Notes: generated by a model from the letters alone, not told the origin. Shown: positions 44,385-53,794, counted from the first letter of the stretch. The stretch is DNA of 64,000 bases from Alcanivorax sp. (GCF_019431375.1 NZ_CP080267.1:1612001-1676000); one strand, 5' to 3'. Numbers and translations are program-made.

Positions 44385-45247
44385 AACGGCTAGCCGTGAC
44401 AACACTGGCAACCGTCTTTCTCGGTGCCTGCGCCACGGCACCGGGCCCATCCGGCACGCCATCGCATAATGGCGCACCGGGTTCCGACCGTTACAGCATG
44501 GACCAGGACACCCCACCCAAAGAACGCCGCGATATATCGCAACTGCCTGAACCCGTGCCCAAAGACGAGCCTCGCAGCCGCTACGGCAACCCGGATACCT
44601 ACAGTGTCTGGGGGAAATCCTATCGGGTGCTGCCCAGTGCCGAGGGGTATCGCGCCGAAGGCCTTGCCTCCTGGTACGGTCAGAAGTTTCACGGCCACCG
44701 CACCTCCAGCGGTGAATCCTTCGATATGTACCGCTTTACCGCTGCCCATCGCAGCCTGCCTCTGCCCACCTACGCCAGGGTCACCAACCTGGATAACGGC
44801 AAAAGCCTGGTGGTCCGCGTCAATGACCGGGGCCCCTTCCATGAAGACCGCATTATTGATCTGTCCTGGGCGGCAGCAGTCCGTCTTGGCATTGAGCAGG
44901 CCGGTACTGGCAGGGTCAGAGTAGAAGCCATCAGTGCCACCCCGGCACCCAATGTGCCTGTCAGCAAGGTGCCCACCGCCGTTCGCGCCGCCGTGGACAG
45001 CCCGCCACCAAACGTCGCCACCAACACACGATTATTCTTGCAGGCCGGCGCCTTTCAGGACCGAACCGCTGCCGAGCGCATGCAGCAGACCCTGCTTGAA
45101 CGACTGGGTCTGGGCAGTGAAATTCGCTCCTCCGGCAATCTGCACCGGGTCTGGATCGGCCCCTACGCCGATGATGAGCAGCGCCAACAGGTCCGCCAAA
45201 CCATGGCCGATGCCGGTTTCGACCGCCCTGTACCCGTGACGCCCTGA
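44381..45247 (+). CDS. rlpA: Septal ring lipoprotein RlpA
   Basis: The lipobox VFLGAC gives lipidated Cys17. A double-psi beta-barrel domain follows with ASWYGQKFHGHRTSSGE and VRVNDRGPFHEDRIIDLS. The C-terminus is a SPOR domain (LFLQAGAFQDRTAAERMQQTL), which binds denuded septal glycan. RlpA in Pseudomonas is a lytic transglycosylase; the same is likely here. It is coupled to mltB by a 4-base overlap. Confidence 0.94.
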   Translation: MKRLAVTTLATVFLGACATAPGPSGTPSHNGAPGSDRYSMDQDTPPKERRDISQLPEPVPKDEPRSRYGNPDTYSVWGKSYRVLPSAEGYRAEGLASWYGQKFHGHRTSSGESFDMYRFTAAHRSLPLPTYARVTNLDNGKSLVVRVNDRGPFHEDRIIDLSWAAAVRLGIEQAGTGRVRVEAISATPAPNVPVSKVPTAVRAAVDSPPPNVATNTRLFLQAGAFQDRTAAERMQQTLLERLGLGSEIRSSGNLHRVWIGPYADDEQRQQVRQTMADAGFDRPVPVTP

Positions 45248-45430
45248 TAAAGTCAGGGCAATCTAAGCCGTTCCTCCGGTTAACAGCCCGGTTGCGCTCC
45301 TCTAGAATGCAGCCATCCGGTGATGTCAGGGAATTTTTTGCCCTTTCTCTGTCAAAGACACTTGGGCCGCCCCTCGACGCACTGATTCCTGAATTTTCAG
45401 GCAGACAAGGACACAACAGGCAGGAAACTC

Positions 45431-46591
45431 ATGCACCCCCAGTCGTTCCGCTCCATCCTCTTTATCGTGTTTGCCACTATTGGCTCCCTGATTGCACTGC
45501 AGGCCCAGGCTAGCAGTGTGCCCCGCCCCCCACAGATTGACGCTCGCGGCTATCTGCTGATGGATGCGGCCAGTGGCAATATCATCGTCGAACATAACGC
45601 CGACCAGCGCTTGCCTCCGGCCAGTCTCACCAAGATGATGACCGCCTATATCGCCGAGGCAGAATTGCAGAAAGGCAATATTTCCGAACAGGATATGGCG
45701 CCGATCAGCGTACAGGCCTGGAAAATGGGTGGCTCCCGGATGTTTGTCCGCGAAGGCACCCGGGTGTCCGTGGGCGAGCTGCTGCGCGGCATTATTATCC
45801 AGTCCGGCAACGATGCCAGTGTGGCCATGGCGGAATTCATCGCCGGCTCCGAAGATGCCTTTGCCGACCTGATGAATCAGCATGCCCGCCGTCTGGGCAT
45901 GAATGACAGCCACTTCGTTAATTCCACCGGCTGGCCTGCTGAAAACCATTACACCACTGCCCGTGACATGGCGCTTCTGGCCCGCGCCATTACTCGCGAC
46001 TTTCCCGAGCACTACGACATCTACGCGGAAAAGGAATATACCTACAACGGCATCACCCAGCAGAACCGTAACTTGCTGCTGTGGCGTGACCCCAGCGTGG
46101 ACGGCCTGAAAACCGGCCATACCGAGGAAGCCGGTTATTGCCTGGTGTCTTCCGCCAAGAAAGACGGCATGCGGCTGATTACCGTGGTCATGGGCACCGA
46201 TTCCGAGTCCGCCCGCGCACGGGAATCCCAGAAACTGCTCACCTACGGTTTCCGCTTCTTTGAAACCTATAAGGCCTACAGTGCCGGTGACATCCTCGAC
46301 ACCGTGGATGTCTGGATGGGCGAGAGCAAACAACTGCGCCTGGGTCTGGCCGAAGACCTGGTACTGACCATTCCCCGCGACAGCCATGAAAGCCTGAAAG
46401 CGGAAATCACGGTAAATCCGCAACTGAAAGCCCCGATCGGGCAAGGTCAGCAATACGGCACCGTGACAGTACGCCAGAACAATGAAGTGCTGATGGAGAA
46501 GCCGCTGGTTGCCCTGGAGAACATCGAAGAAGCCGGCCTCTTTACCAAGCTCTGGCATCATGTTCTGCTGTTCTTCAAGGGGTTGTTTTAA
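45431..46591 (+). CDS. dacA: D-alanyl-D-alanine carboxypeptidase DacA (PBP5/6 type)
   Basis: The enzyme trims the terminal D-Ala of peptidoglycan pentapeptides. A signal peptide ends near QAQASS. The active-site motifs are PASLTKMMTAY (SxxK), IQSGNDASVAM (SGN) and DGLKTGHTEEAG (KTG). A PBP5-type C-terminal domain and an amphipathic membrane-binding helix (LWHHVLLFFKGLF) close the protein. GGCAGGAAAC precedes the ATG. Confidence 0.95.
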   Translation: MHPQSFRSILFIVFATIGSLIALQAQASSVPRPPQIDARGYLLMDAASGNIIVEHNADQRLPPASLTKMMTAYIAEAELQKGNISEQDMAPISVQAWKMGGSRMFVREGTRVSVGELLRGIIIQSGNDASVAMAEFIAGSEDAFADLMNQHARRLGMNDSHFVNSTGWPAENHYTTARDMALLARAITRDFPEHYDIYAEKEYTYNGITQQNRNLLLWRDPSVDGLKTGHTEEAGYCLVSSAKKDGMRLITVVMGTDSESARARESQKLLTYGFRFFETYKAYSAGDILDTVDVWMGESKQLRLGLAEDLVLTIPRDSHESLKAEITVNPQLKAPIGQGQQYGTVTVRQNNEVLMEKPLVALENIEEAGLFTKLWHHVLLFFKGLF

Positions 46592-46610
46592 GCTCCTGCC
46601 GCTAGACGTT

Positions 46611-46642
46611 TGACGCCCCGCCGGTGGCGTCAGGCGTCAGGC
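46611..46642. repeat. Inverted and tandem GCGTCAG repeat between dacA and dat
   Basis: TGACGCC (46611-46617) pairs with GGCGTCA (46626-46632), and the word GCGTCAG then repeats at 7-base spacing up to 46640. This may be a remnant heptamer element; no T-run follows. Confidence 0.5.
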
Positions 46643-46659
46643 TCGTCAAAGGAAACGAC

Positions 46660-47532
46660 ATGTCCCAGGTCTATCTCAATGGCGCTTTCATGGCCCTGGA
46701 AGAGGCACGGATCTCCCCTATGGATCGGGGGTTTCTGTTCGCGGACGGCATTTACGAAGTGGTCCCGGCCTACAACAGCGTGCTGTTTCGTTTTGACGAA
46801 CACCTGGAACGCCTGGAACGCTCCTTGCGGGAAGTTGAAATCCGCAATCCCCACAACCGTCAGCAATGGCAGGGTCTGTGTGAAGAGCTGATTGAGCGCA
46901 ATGGCGGCGGCAACCTGTCGGTTTATCTACAGATCACTCGTGGCGCCGCGACCAAACGGGATCATGCCTTTCCCGAGCCACCGGTTGCCCCCACCGTTTT
47001 CATGATGACCAGTCCCATTGCCGTGCCCGCCGCCGACAGCCCGGACACCGCCAGCGGCAGCAAGGCCATCACCCGGGATGACACCCGCTGGGCCCGCTGC
47101 GACATCAAATCCATCTCGCTGTTGCCCAACAGCCTACTGCGCCAACAGGCCGTGTCGGACGGCGCCATGGAAGCCATTCTGCTGCGCGATGGTTTCGTCA
47201 CCGAAGGCTCCGCCAGCAATGTCTTTATCGTGAGCGACGGTGTGATCGTTACCCCACCAAAAAATCATGCCATTTTGGGCGGTATCACCCGCGACCTGAT
47301 AGTAGAATTATGTGGACAACATGGCCTGCCCTTCGCGGAAAGGGAAATCACCGAGGCAGAACTGCGTCAAGCAGATGAGGTCTGGATCACCAGCTCAACC
47401 CGGGAAGTGGTACCGATCACGCAACTGAACGAGGCAGCGGTTGGCGATGGCAAGCCTGGCCCCATGTGGAAAACAGTGGCCCGCCACTATGTGGATTTCA
47501 AACGCCGCCTGTGCGGCCTGCAGCAGGAGTAA
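46660..47532 (+). CDS. dat: D-amino-acid aminotransferase (class IV PLP enzyme)
   Basis: This class IV aminotransferase has the PLP lysine in RCDIKSISLLPN, the TEGSASNVFIV phosphate-binding block and the opening MDRGFLFADGIYEVVP typical of D-alanine transaminases. It interconverts D-Ala/2-oxoglutarate and D-Glu/pyruvate, which suits its place beside dacA and other murein genes. AAAGGA precedes the ATG at 46660. Branched-chain transaminase or ADC-lyase activity is less likely. Confidence 0.88.
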   Translation: MSQVYLNGAFMALEEARISPMDRGFLFADGIYEVVPAYNSVLFRFDEHLERLERSLREVEIRNPHNRQQWQGLCEELIERNGGGNLSVYLQITRGAATKRDHAFPEPPVAPTVFMMTSPIAVPAADSPDTASGSKAITRDDTRWARCDIKSISLLPNSLLRQQAVSDGAMEAILLRDGFVTEGSASNVFIVSDGVIVTPPKNHAILGGITRDLIVELCGQHGLPFAEREITEAELRQADEVWITSSTREVVPITQLNEAAVGDGKPGPMWKTVARHYVDFKRRLCGLQQE

Positions 47533-47535
47533 CCA

Positions 47536-47805
47536 ATGGCGATTCAGGAACACCTCTGGGAATTTCCCCACGACATGCAGCTCAAGGTCATGGGCCTGGC
47601 GGACTCGCCGCTGGAAACCGTCTTGATCGAGATTCTCGAGATCCATCTTGAGGATTTTGACGCCGACAAACATCTGGCGCGCAAGCCCAGCAGCAAAGGC
47701 AACTTTGTCTCCTTCACCGCCCAGGTAACCATGCGAAACCGTGAGCAGGTGGAAGCGATCTACAAGGCTCTCAATGAGTGCCCCCACGTGAAGATGTCGC
47801 TCTGA
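47536..47805 (+). CDS. ybeD: YbeD family protein (DUF493)
   Basis: This 89-residue ferredoxin-like-fold protein has the family ends LWEFPHDMQLKVMG and VEAIYKALNECPHVKMSL. Its molecular function is unknown; it is an ACT-like domain usually placed between dacA and lipB, exactly as here. It starts 3 bases after the dat stop and shares its transcript. Confidence 0.93.
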   Translation: MAIQEHLWEFPHDMQLKVMGLADSPLETVLIEILEIHLEDFDADKHLARKPSSKGNFVSFTAQVTMRNREQVEAIYKALNECPHVKMSL

Positions 47806-48017
47806 CAATTACCGACGCTGAAGGATGAAGTGCCACGAGAGGAGCCCGCTGGCTAGTGGCTCCTTGTGACAACAGCTGTGGCCTTCAGACCCTCGCCATT
47901 ACACAATTTAACCCTCGGTCACAGCCCGACACGCAAGCCTCACCAAGCCACCATTGGTTTGGCACCTGCGTGCCCGTATCGTCACTCTTATAAGAAGAAC
48001 GTAACGGGATCACAAAA

Positions 48018-48320
48018 ATGAGAATGCTGACCTTACTGTGCTTGTGCAGTTGCTTGCTTATTCTGGTCGCTGTTGATCTACCGACTCACACCTCTCAGGT
48101 TGTTCATACCGCCACCATGCCCAATTCTGCGGACATTATTCCGACCATGCCGCGCAGCCCGCATATCCAGCAAAGCGTGCATGGCACCCCCGTTCATTTT
48201 GATGCCTTTGAAACCATCAAACTCCTCGAAGAAGACCAGGACGGTATCGAGTTCGGCATCAGCGTTCAGGAACTGAATCTGCATCTGGTAAACCAGAGGA
48301 CAGGGAATCGCCTGATCTAG
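48018..48320 (+). CDS. Small hypothetical exported protein
   Basis: The 100-residue product has a hydrophobic N-terminus (about residues 3-20, with LCLCSCLLILVAV) that could be a signal or anchor, then a short polar region rich in His and Pro, and an acidic end. No family was recognised. It is preceded by a 212-base gap and followed by a good terminator, which supports an independent small gene, but the coding evidence is modest. Confidence 0.5.
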   Translation: MRMLTLLCLCSCLLILVAVDLPTHTSQVVHTATMPNSADIIPTMPRSPHIQQSVHGTPVHFDAFETIKLLEEDQDGIEFGISVQELNLHLVNQRTGNRLI

Positions 48321-48369
48321 GCTAGTTATTCTGGTTCGATCGTTGTTACCCCGTAAGGGGTCTGCCTTA

Positions 48370-48396
48370 AGCCCGGCTTTGCCGGGCTTTTTTTAT
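48370..48396 (+). terminator. Rho-independent terminator after the small ORF
   Basis: AGCCCGGC and GCCGGGCT pair around TTT and are followed by seven T residues. It lies 50 bases after the stop of the gene at 48018 and directly abuts element F. Confidence 0.9.
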
Positions 48397-48399
48397 TTC

Positions 48400-48882
48400 A
48401 GCTGCAAGCGACAAGCTTCAAGCTGCAACGCGGTCTGGGCCATGCTAATCACATAGCGCCCTGCCCGCGTTTTTTTGTAGGAGCCTGCTTGCAGGCGAAC
48501 CGAGCGTAGCGAGGCGGCAAAGATCAAAGTCCGCCATTCTGTCTGAAACCTGTCGAGCTCTGAGATTACTGATCGCCCTGCGGGCGATTTCCGCGCAAAC
48601 ACGGTTCGCTTGCAGGCAAGCTCCTACGCGGCTTCGTCGAAATGAGTAAGTCCCGGGAACTTTCCAACCTTTGCCTATCCAACCAGTGTAGCTTGTAGCT
48701 TGTAGCTTGTAGCTTGTAGCTTGTAGCTTGTAGCTTGTAGCTTGTAGCTTGTAGCTTGTAGCTTGTAGCTTGTAGCTTGTAGCTTGTAGCTTGTAGCTTG
48801 TAGCTTGTAGCTTGTAGCTTGTAGCTTGTAGCTTGTAGCTTGTAGCTTGTAGCTTGTAGCTTGTAGCTTGTAGCTTGTAGCT
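48400..48882. repeat. Composite heptamer/REPIN-like element F
   Basis: The left arm (48400-48429) is made of AAGCnnC heptamers ending CAAGCTGCAACGCGG. The core has two inverted REP motifs (GTAGGAGCCTGC at 48478 and the matching AGGCAAGCTCCTAC near 48624), the shared GTCGAGCTCTGAGATTACTG block and the GGAACTTTCC tag (about 48656). The right arm is about 28 pure GTAGCTT units at 48688-48882. It ends 17 bases before the lipB start codon. It lacks the TTCGCTCACCC block present in C and D. Confidence 0.85.
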
Positions 48883-48899
48883 GCCTTTATACTCCCCCC

Positions 48900-49589
48900 A
48901 TGAACGACGCCTTGATTCGCTATTTCCCCCGGGTGGATTACACCCCCTGCTGGCAGGCCATGCGCACGCTTACCGATGGCCGCACCGCCGACACGGCCGA
49001 CGAGTTCTGGGTGCTGGAACACCCACCGGTGTTCACCCTGGGCCAGGCCGGCAAGCCCGAGCACGTGCTCAATGCCGGGGATATCCCGGTGGTCAATAGC
49101 GACCGGGGCGGACAGGTGACCTACCACGGGCCCGGGCAGACCGTGATCTACCTGATGCTGGACATCAAACGCCTGGGGCTCGGTAGCCGTGGCCTGGTGA
49201 CCGCCATCGAACAGGGCATCATCGATTTTCTGGCCAGCCATGGCATCGACGCCGCGAACCGGGACGACGCCCCTGGTGTCTATGTAAATGGCGCCAAGAT
49301 CGCCTCCCTGGGCCTGCGCATCCGCCGGGGGGCCAGTTACCACGGGCTGGCCATCAACCGGGACATGGACCTGTCGCCCTGGCAGCGCATCAACCCCTGC
49401 GGCCATGTGGGCCAGCCCATGACCACCCTCAGCGAACAGGGCGTGGTGCTGGATCGCCAGACCATGGAGCAGCAGCTGGTGACGTTATTAGCCAAACGTC
49501 TGGGCCTGACGCCACGGACAGCCCCCTTGCCCGACTGGTACAATGACACTTCCGAATTTCCGCCGGCCCACCACAGCCCGGCACCCTGA
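48900..49589 (+). CDS. lipB: Octanoyl-ACP:protein N-octanoyltransferase LipB
   Basis: LipB transfers octanoate from ACP to lipoyl domains. DRGGQVTYHGPGQ is near residue 68, the active-site Lys in VNGAKIASLGLRI near 135, and the active-site Cys in INPCGHVGQPMTTL near 168. The 229-residue length is normal. No Shine-Dalgarno is seen before the ATG, and the 28-unit heptamer array ends only 17 bases upstream, so initiation signals are weak or unusual. Confidence 0.95.
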   Translation: MNDALIRYFPRVDYTPCWQAMRTLTDGRTADTADEFWVLEHPPVFTLGQAGKPEHVLNAGDIPVVNSDRGGQVTYHGPGQTVIYLMLDIKRLGLGSRGLVTAIEQGIIDFLASHGIDAANRDDAPGVYVNGAKIASLGLRIRRGASYHGLAINRDMDLSPWQRINPCGHVGQPMTTLSEQGVVLDRQTMEQQLVTLLAKRLGLTPRTAPLPDWYNDTSEFPPAHHSPAP

Positions 49590-49605
49590 CAGTAACGGAC
49601 ACCCC

Positions 49606-50586
49606 ATGAGCGAGCAGGCACAGGCCAAGCGCAAGGTTCAGATCGGCGACAAGCTGCGTGGCGCGGACAAGGTACGCACCATTCCCATGGTCAATGAAGA
49701 GACCGGTTACCAGCGAAAACCGGACTGGATCCGCGTGCGGGTCCCCGCCAACGGCGAAATTCAGCGCATCAAGTCGATGCTGCGCGAGCAGAAGTTGCAC
49801 ACCGTCTGCGAGGAAGCGGCCTGCCCCAACCTGCCGGAATGTTTCGGCGGTGGCACCGCCACTTTCATGATCATGGGCGACATCTGTACCCGCCGTTGCG
49901 CCTTCTGTGATGTGGGCTTCGGCCGACCCAACTCGCTCGACCCGGAAGAGCCTCTGCATCTGGCAGAATCCGTGGACAACCTGGGGCTCAAGTATGTGGT
50001 GATTACCTCCGTGGACAGGGATGACCTGGCCGACGGTGGCGCCGAGCACTTTGCCGAGTGCATCCGCCAGGTCCGTGCTCGCACCCCGCAGACAAAGATC
50101 GAGATTCTCACCCCGGATTTCCGCCCCTGCCTGGACACCGCCGTGGATATCCTGGTGGAGACCGCACCGGACGTGTTTAACCACAATATCGAAACCGTCC
50201 CGGAGCTCTACAAACACATTCGCCCCGGCGCCCGCTACCAGCATTCGCTTGATCTGCTGCAGCGTTACAAGGCTCGCCGCCCGGACGTGAGCACCAAGAG
50301 CGGCATCATGGTGGGCCTGGGCGAGACCTACGAGCAGGTCATCAGCACCATCCAGGACCTGCGCGCCCACGATGTGGACATGCTGACCATCGGCCAGTAC
50401 CTGCAGCCCAGCAAACACCACGCCCCGGTGGAGCGTTTCGTCCACCCGGACGAATTTCGCGACTATGCCCGTATCGCCAACGAACTGGGGTTTCGCTCGG
50501 TAGCTTCCGGCCCCATGGTGCGCAGCTCTTACCATGCGGACCTGCAGCACAAGGGCATTGATGTGGGCATGCACAAGCCCAACTGA
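49606..50586 (+). CDS. lipA: Lipoyl synthase LipA
   Basis: LipA is a radical-SAM enzyme that inserts two sulfurs into octanoyl groups. The auxiliary cluster motif CEEAACPNLPEC is near residue 68-79, and the radical-SAM motif CTRRCAFC near 94-101. The closing RSSYHAD supplies the conserved Ser ligand. The ATG at 49606 follows the lipB stop by 16 bases, forming a lipB-lipA operon. Confidence 0.96.
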   Translation: MSEQAQAKRKVQIGDKLRGADKVRTIPMVNEETGYQRKPDWIRVRVPANGEIQRIKSMLREQKLHTVCEEAACPNLPECFGGGTATFMIMGDICTRRCAFCDVGFGRPNSLDPEEPLHLAESVDNLGLKYVVITSVDRDDLADGGAEHFAECIRQVRARTPQTKIEILTPDFRPCLDTAVDILVETAPDVFNHNIETVPELYKHIRPGARYQHSLDLLQRYKARRPDVSTKSGIMVGLGETYEQVISTIQDLRAHDVDMLTIGQYLQPSKHHAPVERFVHPDEFRDYARIANELGFRSVASGPMVRSSYHADLQHKGIDVGMHKPN

Positions 50587-50615
50587 CCCCCCGACCCTCG
50601 ACCGGTACGCAAAAG

Positions 50616-50639
50616 GCGATGAAATTTACATTTCATCGC
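50616..50639. terminator. Perfect hairpin after lipA
   Basis: GCGATGAAAT and ATTTCATCGC pair over 10 bases around TTAC, 29 bases after lipA. The plus-strand side lacks a T-run, while the other side has AAAA, so termination efficiency for lipA is uncertain. Confidence 0.5.
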
Positions 50640-50738
50640 TGCTCCCACCACTGACCCGGCCCAGGCTTTGGTTTAGTCTAGTAGCCTGTCATTTTTCCAG
50701 TTGCTCTACTTTCTGCCAATTTGTGGCCAGGTCCGTCC

Positions 50739-52247
50739 ATGTATCACCCAGTTGCCTTCAGCGCGCGCTTTCTCCAGCTCTTCTACGCCCTGCCATGTCT
50801 TGTCCTGCTGAGCACCATGGCCGCCACTCCGGCCCATGCGGGCTCACCCACTCCCTTGCTGGCTCCAGTACTGGAAGCCGCCAGAAACCTGCAACTGGCT
50901 GACGAGCATCTGGCGGTTACCGCGATTCCTCTGAACGGCCCCGGCGAAGCCCGCTTTCTGAATGCGGACATGCCCTTCAATCCCGGCTCCATCATGAAGG
51001 TGGTCACCACCTACGCAGCCCTGGAGCTGCTCGGCCCCACCTACCAGTGGCATACCCGCCTGTACACTGATGGCAAGATCAGTGACAGCACCCTGCACGG
51101 CAACCTCTATTTCGTTGGTAGCGGCGACCCGAAACTGACCGAAGAACGCCTCTGGCTACTGATGCGCGAGCTGCGTGCCATGGGAATCCAACATATCCAG
51201 GGCGATCTGGTACTGGATGCCAGTGCCTTCAATCTGCCCAACGGTATCCCTGATTTCGATGATGACGGCGACAACCCCAACGCCCCCTTCCTGGTTGAGC
51301 CCCATGCCCTGCTCACCAATCTGAACGTATTGCGTATTCGTTCCCGGGCTGACGAAAGAGGCATTCATACCTGGACCGAGCCCAACCTTAACGGTGTGGA
51401 GATCAATAACCGCATGGTCTTCAAGGACTATGGCCATTGCCCCCGTCGTTACCAGTTCGACTACGAACCGACATTGACCGCTAGCGGCCATACCCGCATC
51501 ACCATCACCGGCGTGCTGCCCAAAGGCTGTTCCACCAGCAGCTACCTGTCGGTGATGGACCAGGCCGACTATACCGGCGCCCTGATCACCGGCCTCTGGC
51601 AGCAACTGGGCGGCACCCTCACCGGTCAGATACGGCAGGGCCTGCGCCCACGTGACAGCGGAACGGAACTGCTGGCTACTACTTCTTCGCGAGATCTTGT
51701 CACCATGGTTCGCGACATCAACAAGTGGAGCAACAACGTGATGGTGCGCCAGTTGTTTCTCAGCCTGGGCGCCAAACATCGCCAGCCCGACGACCGGGAT
51801 GATCTGGCTGCGGCAGAAAGAACCATTCGGGAATGGCTGGAAACCAAAGGCATCGACAGCAAGGGCATCGTGTTTGAAAACGGCTCAGGGCTATCACGGC
51901 TGGAGCGCATTTCCGCACGGCAGATGGCAGGCCTGCTCCAGCAAGCCTGGGAAAGCCGTTTTGCTGCAGAGCTGATCGCCTCCCTGCCGCTGATCGCCAT
52001 GGATGGCACCATGCGACGCCGGCTTGGCAAGGCCGGCATGGCTGGCCTCGGTCATATCAAGACAGGCTCACTGAGAGACGTGCGCTCCATCGCCGGCTTC
52101 ACTCGTGATGAAAACAACACCACCTGGGCGGTAGTCGCCATGGTCAACCATCACCAGGCCTGGCGTACAGAGACCATCCTCGACTCGGTGATCGAACAGG
52201 TGCACCTGGCCGCGCGCCCACCCAGCATTGATACCGCCGGACACTGA
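50739..52247 (+). CDS. dacB: D-alanyl-D-alanine carboxypeptidase/endopeptidase (PBP4, DacB type)
   Basis: A signal peptide (to about AHAGS) is followed by the S13 peptidase domain: NPGSIMKVVTTYAAL (SxxK), WSNNVMVRQLF (SxN) and GHIKTGSLRDV (KTG). The large insert between SxxK and SxN is typical of PBP4. It cleaves peptide cross-links and terminal D-Ala in the periplasm. The ATG at 50739 was preferred over the TTG at 50721. It is monocistronic, downstream of lipA. Confidence 0.9.
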   Translation: MYHPVAFSARFLQLFYALPCLVLLSTMAATPAHAGSPTPLLAPVLEAARNLQLADEHLAVTAIPLNGPGEARFLNADMPFNPGSIMKVVTTYAALELLGPTYQWHTRLYTDGKISDSTLHGNLYFVGSGDPKLTEERLWLLMRELRAMGIQHIQGDLVLDASAFNLPNGIPDFDDDGDNPNAPFLVEPHALLTNLNVLRIRSRADERGIHTWTEPNLNGVEINNRMVFKDYGHCPRRYQFDYEPTLTASGHTRITITGVLPKGCSTSSYLSVMDQADYTGALITGLWQQLGGTLTGQIRQGLRPRDSGTELLATTSSRDLVTMVRDINKWSNNVMVRQLFLSLGAKHRQPDDRDDLAAAERTIREWLETKGIDSKGIVFENGSGLSRLERISARQMAGLLQQAWESRFAAELIASLPLIAMDGTMRRRLGKAGMAGLGHIKTGSLRDVRSIAGFTRDENNTTWAVVAMVNHHQAWRTETILDSVIEQVHLAARPPSIDTAGH

Positions 52248-52360
52248 TACCGGTGTCCTTTGCTTTTATGGGAAGCAATGTCTGGGTGTCGAGCGTCTGA
52301 CATTCCTTTCCTTCCATCTCTGCTATGCTGCCCGGCAACATCGAATTAGCGAGGCAGCCC

Positions 52361-53029
52361 ATGATCACCCTTCACCACCTGGAAAATTCCCGCTCCCTGC
52401 GCATTGTCTGGTTACTGGAAGAGCTGGGCCTGGACTACGAGATTCGCCACTACACCCGTGACAGCAAGACCATGCTGGCACCGCCAGAGCTCAAGCAGGT
52501 TCATCCACTGGGAAAATCCCCGGTGATCACCGATGGCGATATCACCGTGGCCGAGTCTGGTGCCATTATCGAATACCTGATCCAACGACACGGCAACGAC
52601 GCCTGGAAAATTAGCGCTGAAGATCCACGCTGGGTGCAGGAACGCTACTGGCTGCATTACGCGGAAGGCTCGCTGATGCCCCTGCTGGTCATGAAGCTGG
52701 TATTCAGCCGCATTCCCAAATCCCCCATGCCCTTTATCGTCCGCCCGGTTGCCAAAGGCATCAGCGGCAAGGTCATCGGCACCTTTATCGACCCGCAACT
52801 GGAAAACCAGCTTGCCGTCATCGAGGCACACCTTGGCAAGCAGAACTGGTTCACCGGCGATACTCCCAGTGCGGCGGATATCATCATGAGCTTCCCATTG
52901 CAGGCGGCCTCCACCCGCGCCGATCTCAGTAGCCTGCCGGCCATACAGCGCTTTCTTGAACAGATGGAAGCACGCCCCGCCTACCAGCGAGCCGTCGAAC
53001 GAGCAGGCCCACTGACCCCCATGCGCTGA
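52361..53029 (+). CDS. Glutathione S-transferase family protein
   Basis: The N-terminal thioredoxin-like domain (SRSLRIVWLLEELGLDYEIRHY, shown in part; GKSPVITDGDITVAESGAI) and the C-terminal helical domain (WFTGDTPSAADIIMSF) are both present in 222 residues. The substrate is unknown. GAGG precedes the ATG at 52361. A methyltransferase gene starts 8 bases after its stop. Confidence 0.9.
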   Translation: MITLHHLENSRSLRIVWLLEELGLDYEIRHYTRDSKTMLAPPELKQVHPLGKSPVITDGDITVAESGAIIEYLIQRHGNDAWKISAEDPRWVQERYWLHYAEGSLMPLLVMKLVFSRIPKSPMPFIVRPVAKGISGKVIGTFIDPQLENQLAVIEAHLGKQNWFTGDTPSAADIIMSFPLQAASTRADLSSLPAIQRFLEQMEARPAYQRAVERAGPLTPMR

Positions 53030-53037
53030 AACGCACC

Positions 53038-53703
53038 ATGACACCGGAACAACGCATCCTTGCCAGCTGGCATGACAACGCAGTTCCCTGGACCCGGCTG
53101 ATACAGCGCCAGGGTATTGCCAGCCGCCGCATCAGCGACCCGGCTATCGAACAAGCCATCCTTGCCCACCAGCCTGGCCGGGTGCTGGATGTGGGTTGTG
53201 GTGAAGGCTGGCTGTGCCGCCACCTTGCCAGCCAGGGGATTCACACCACTGGCATCGATGCCATCCAATCCCTGGTGGACAGCGCCCGCCGGCAACACCC
53301 GGATGGGGATTACCGCTGTCTGTCATTCGACGAACTGGAAGAGAGCCTTACCGAATCCTTCGATTTGGCCGTCTGCAACTTTTCCCTGTTTGGCGAGCAA
53401 TCCGTGGAGCAGTTACTAGCGAACCTGCAGACCCGACTCACTCCCTCCGGCACCCTGCTGGTACAGACACTGCACCCACTGATGGCCTGTGAAGGGAACT
53501 ATCGTAATGGCTGGCGGGAAACCCGCTGGCCGGGTTCCGGCGACGACTTCGGTGATGCTCCACCCTGGTATTTTCGCACCCTGGGAAACTGGCTTTCCCT
53601 ATTCCAACGACTGGGCTACCGGGTCAGCATGGAAGAACCCCTGGACCCGCAACAAGAGATGCCTGTATCTGTCATTTTCCATGCCTTCCCCGAGCATCGA
53701 TAA
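53038..53703 (+). CDS. Class I SAM-dependent methyltransferase
   Basis: The SAM-binding motif VLDVGCGEGWLCRHLA is near residue 50, the acidic motif II GIDAIQSLV near 74 and motif IV FDLAVCNFSLFG near 109. At 221 residues it is a typical stand-alone Methyltransf_11/23-type enzyme. The substrate is unknown. It lies 8 bases after the GST gene and is probably co-transcribed with it. Confidence 0.85.
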   Translation: MTPEQRILASWHDNAVPWTRLIQRQGIASRRISDPAIEQAILAHQPGRVLDVGCGEGWLCRHLASQGIHTTGIDAIQSLVDSARRQHPDGDYRCLSFDELEESLTESFDLAVCNFSLFGEQSVEQLLANLQTRLTPSGTLLVQTLHPLMACEGNYRNGWRETRWPGSGDDFGDAPPWYFRTLGNWLSLFQRLGYRVSMEEPLDPQQEMPVSVIFHAFPEHR

Positions 53704-53794
53704 CAGTAAAGCAACAACTGATAACAAAGTGTTGCTGGTTGGACCCTCGATCCGGCCATAGCCTGTCTGCACAATAAAAACGGGGTATCGCAGC

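Noticed and set aside
48675..49406. Open frame encoding QATSYKL repeats, antisense to lipB
   Set aside because: It is produced by the GTAGCTT array plus the shadow frame of lipB; there is no start signal and no family resemblance.
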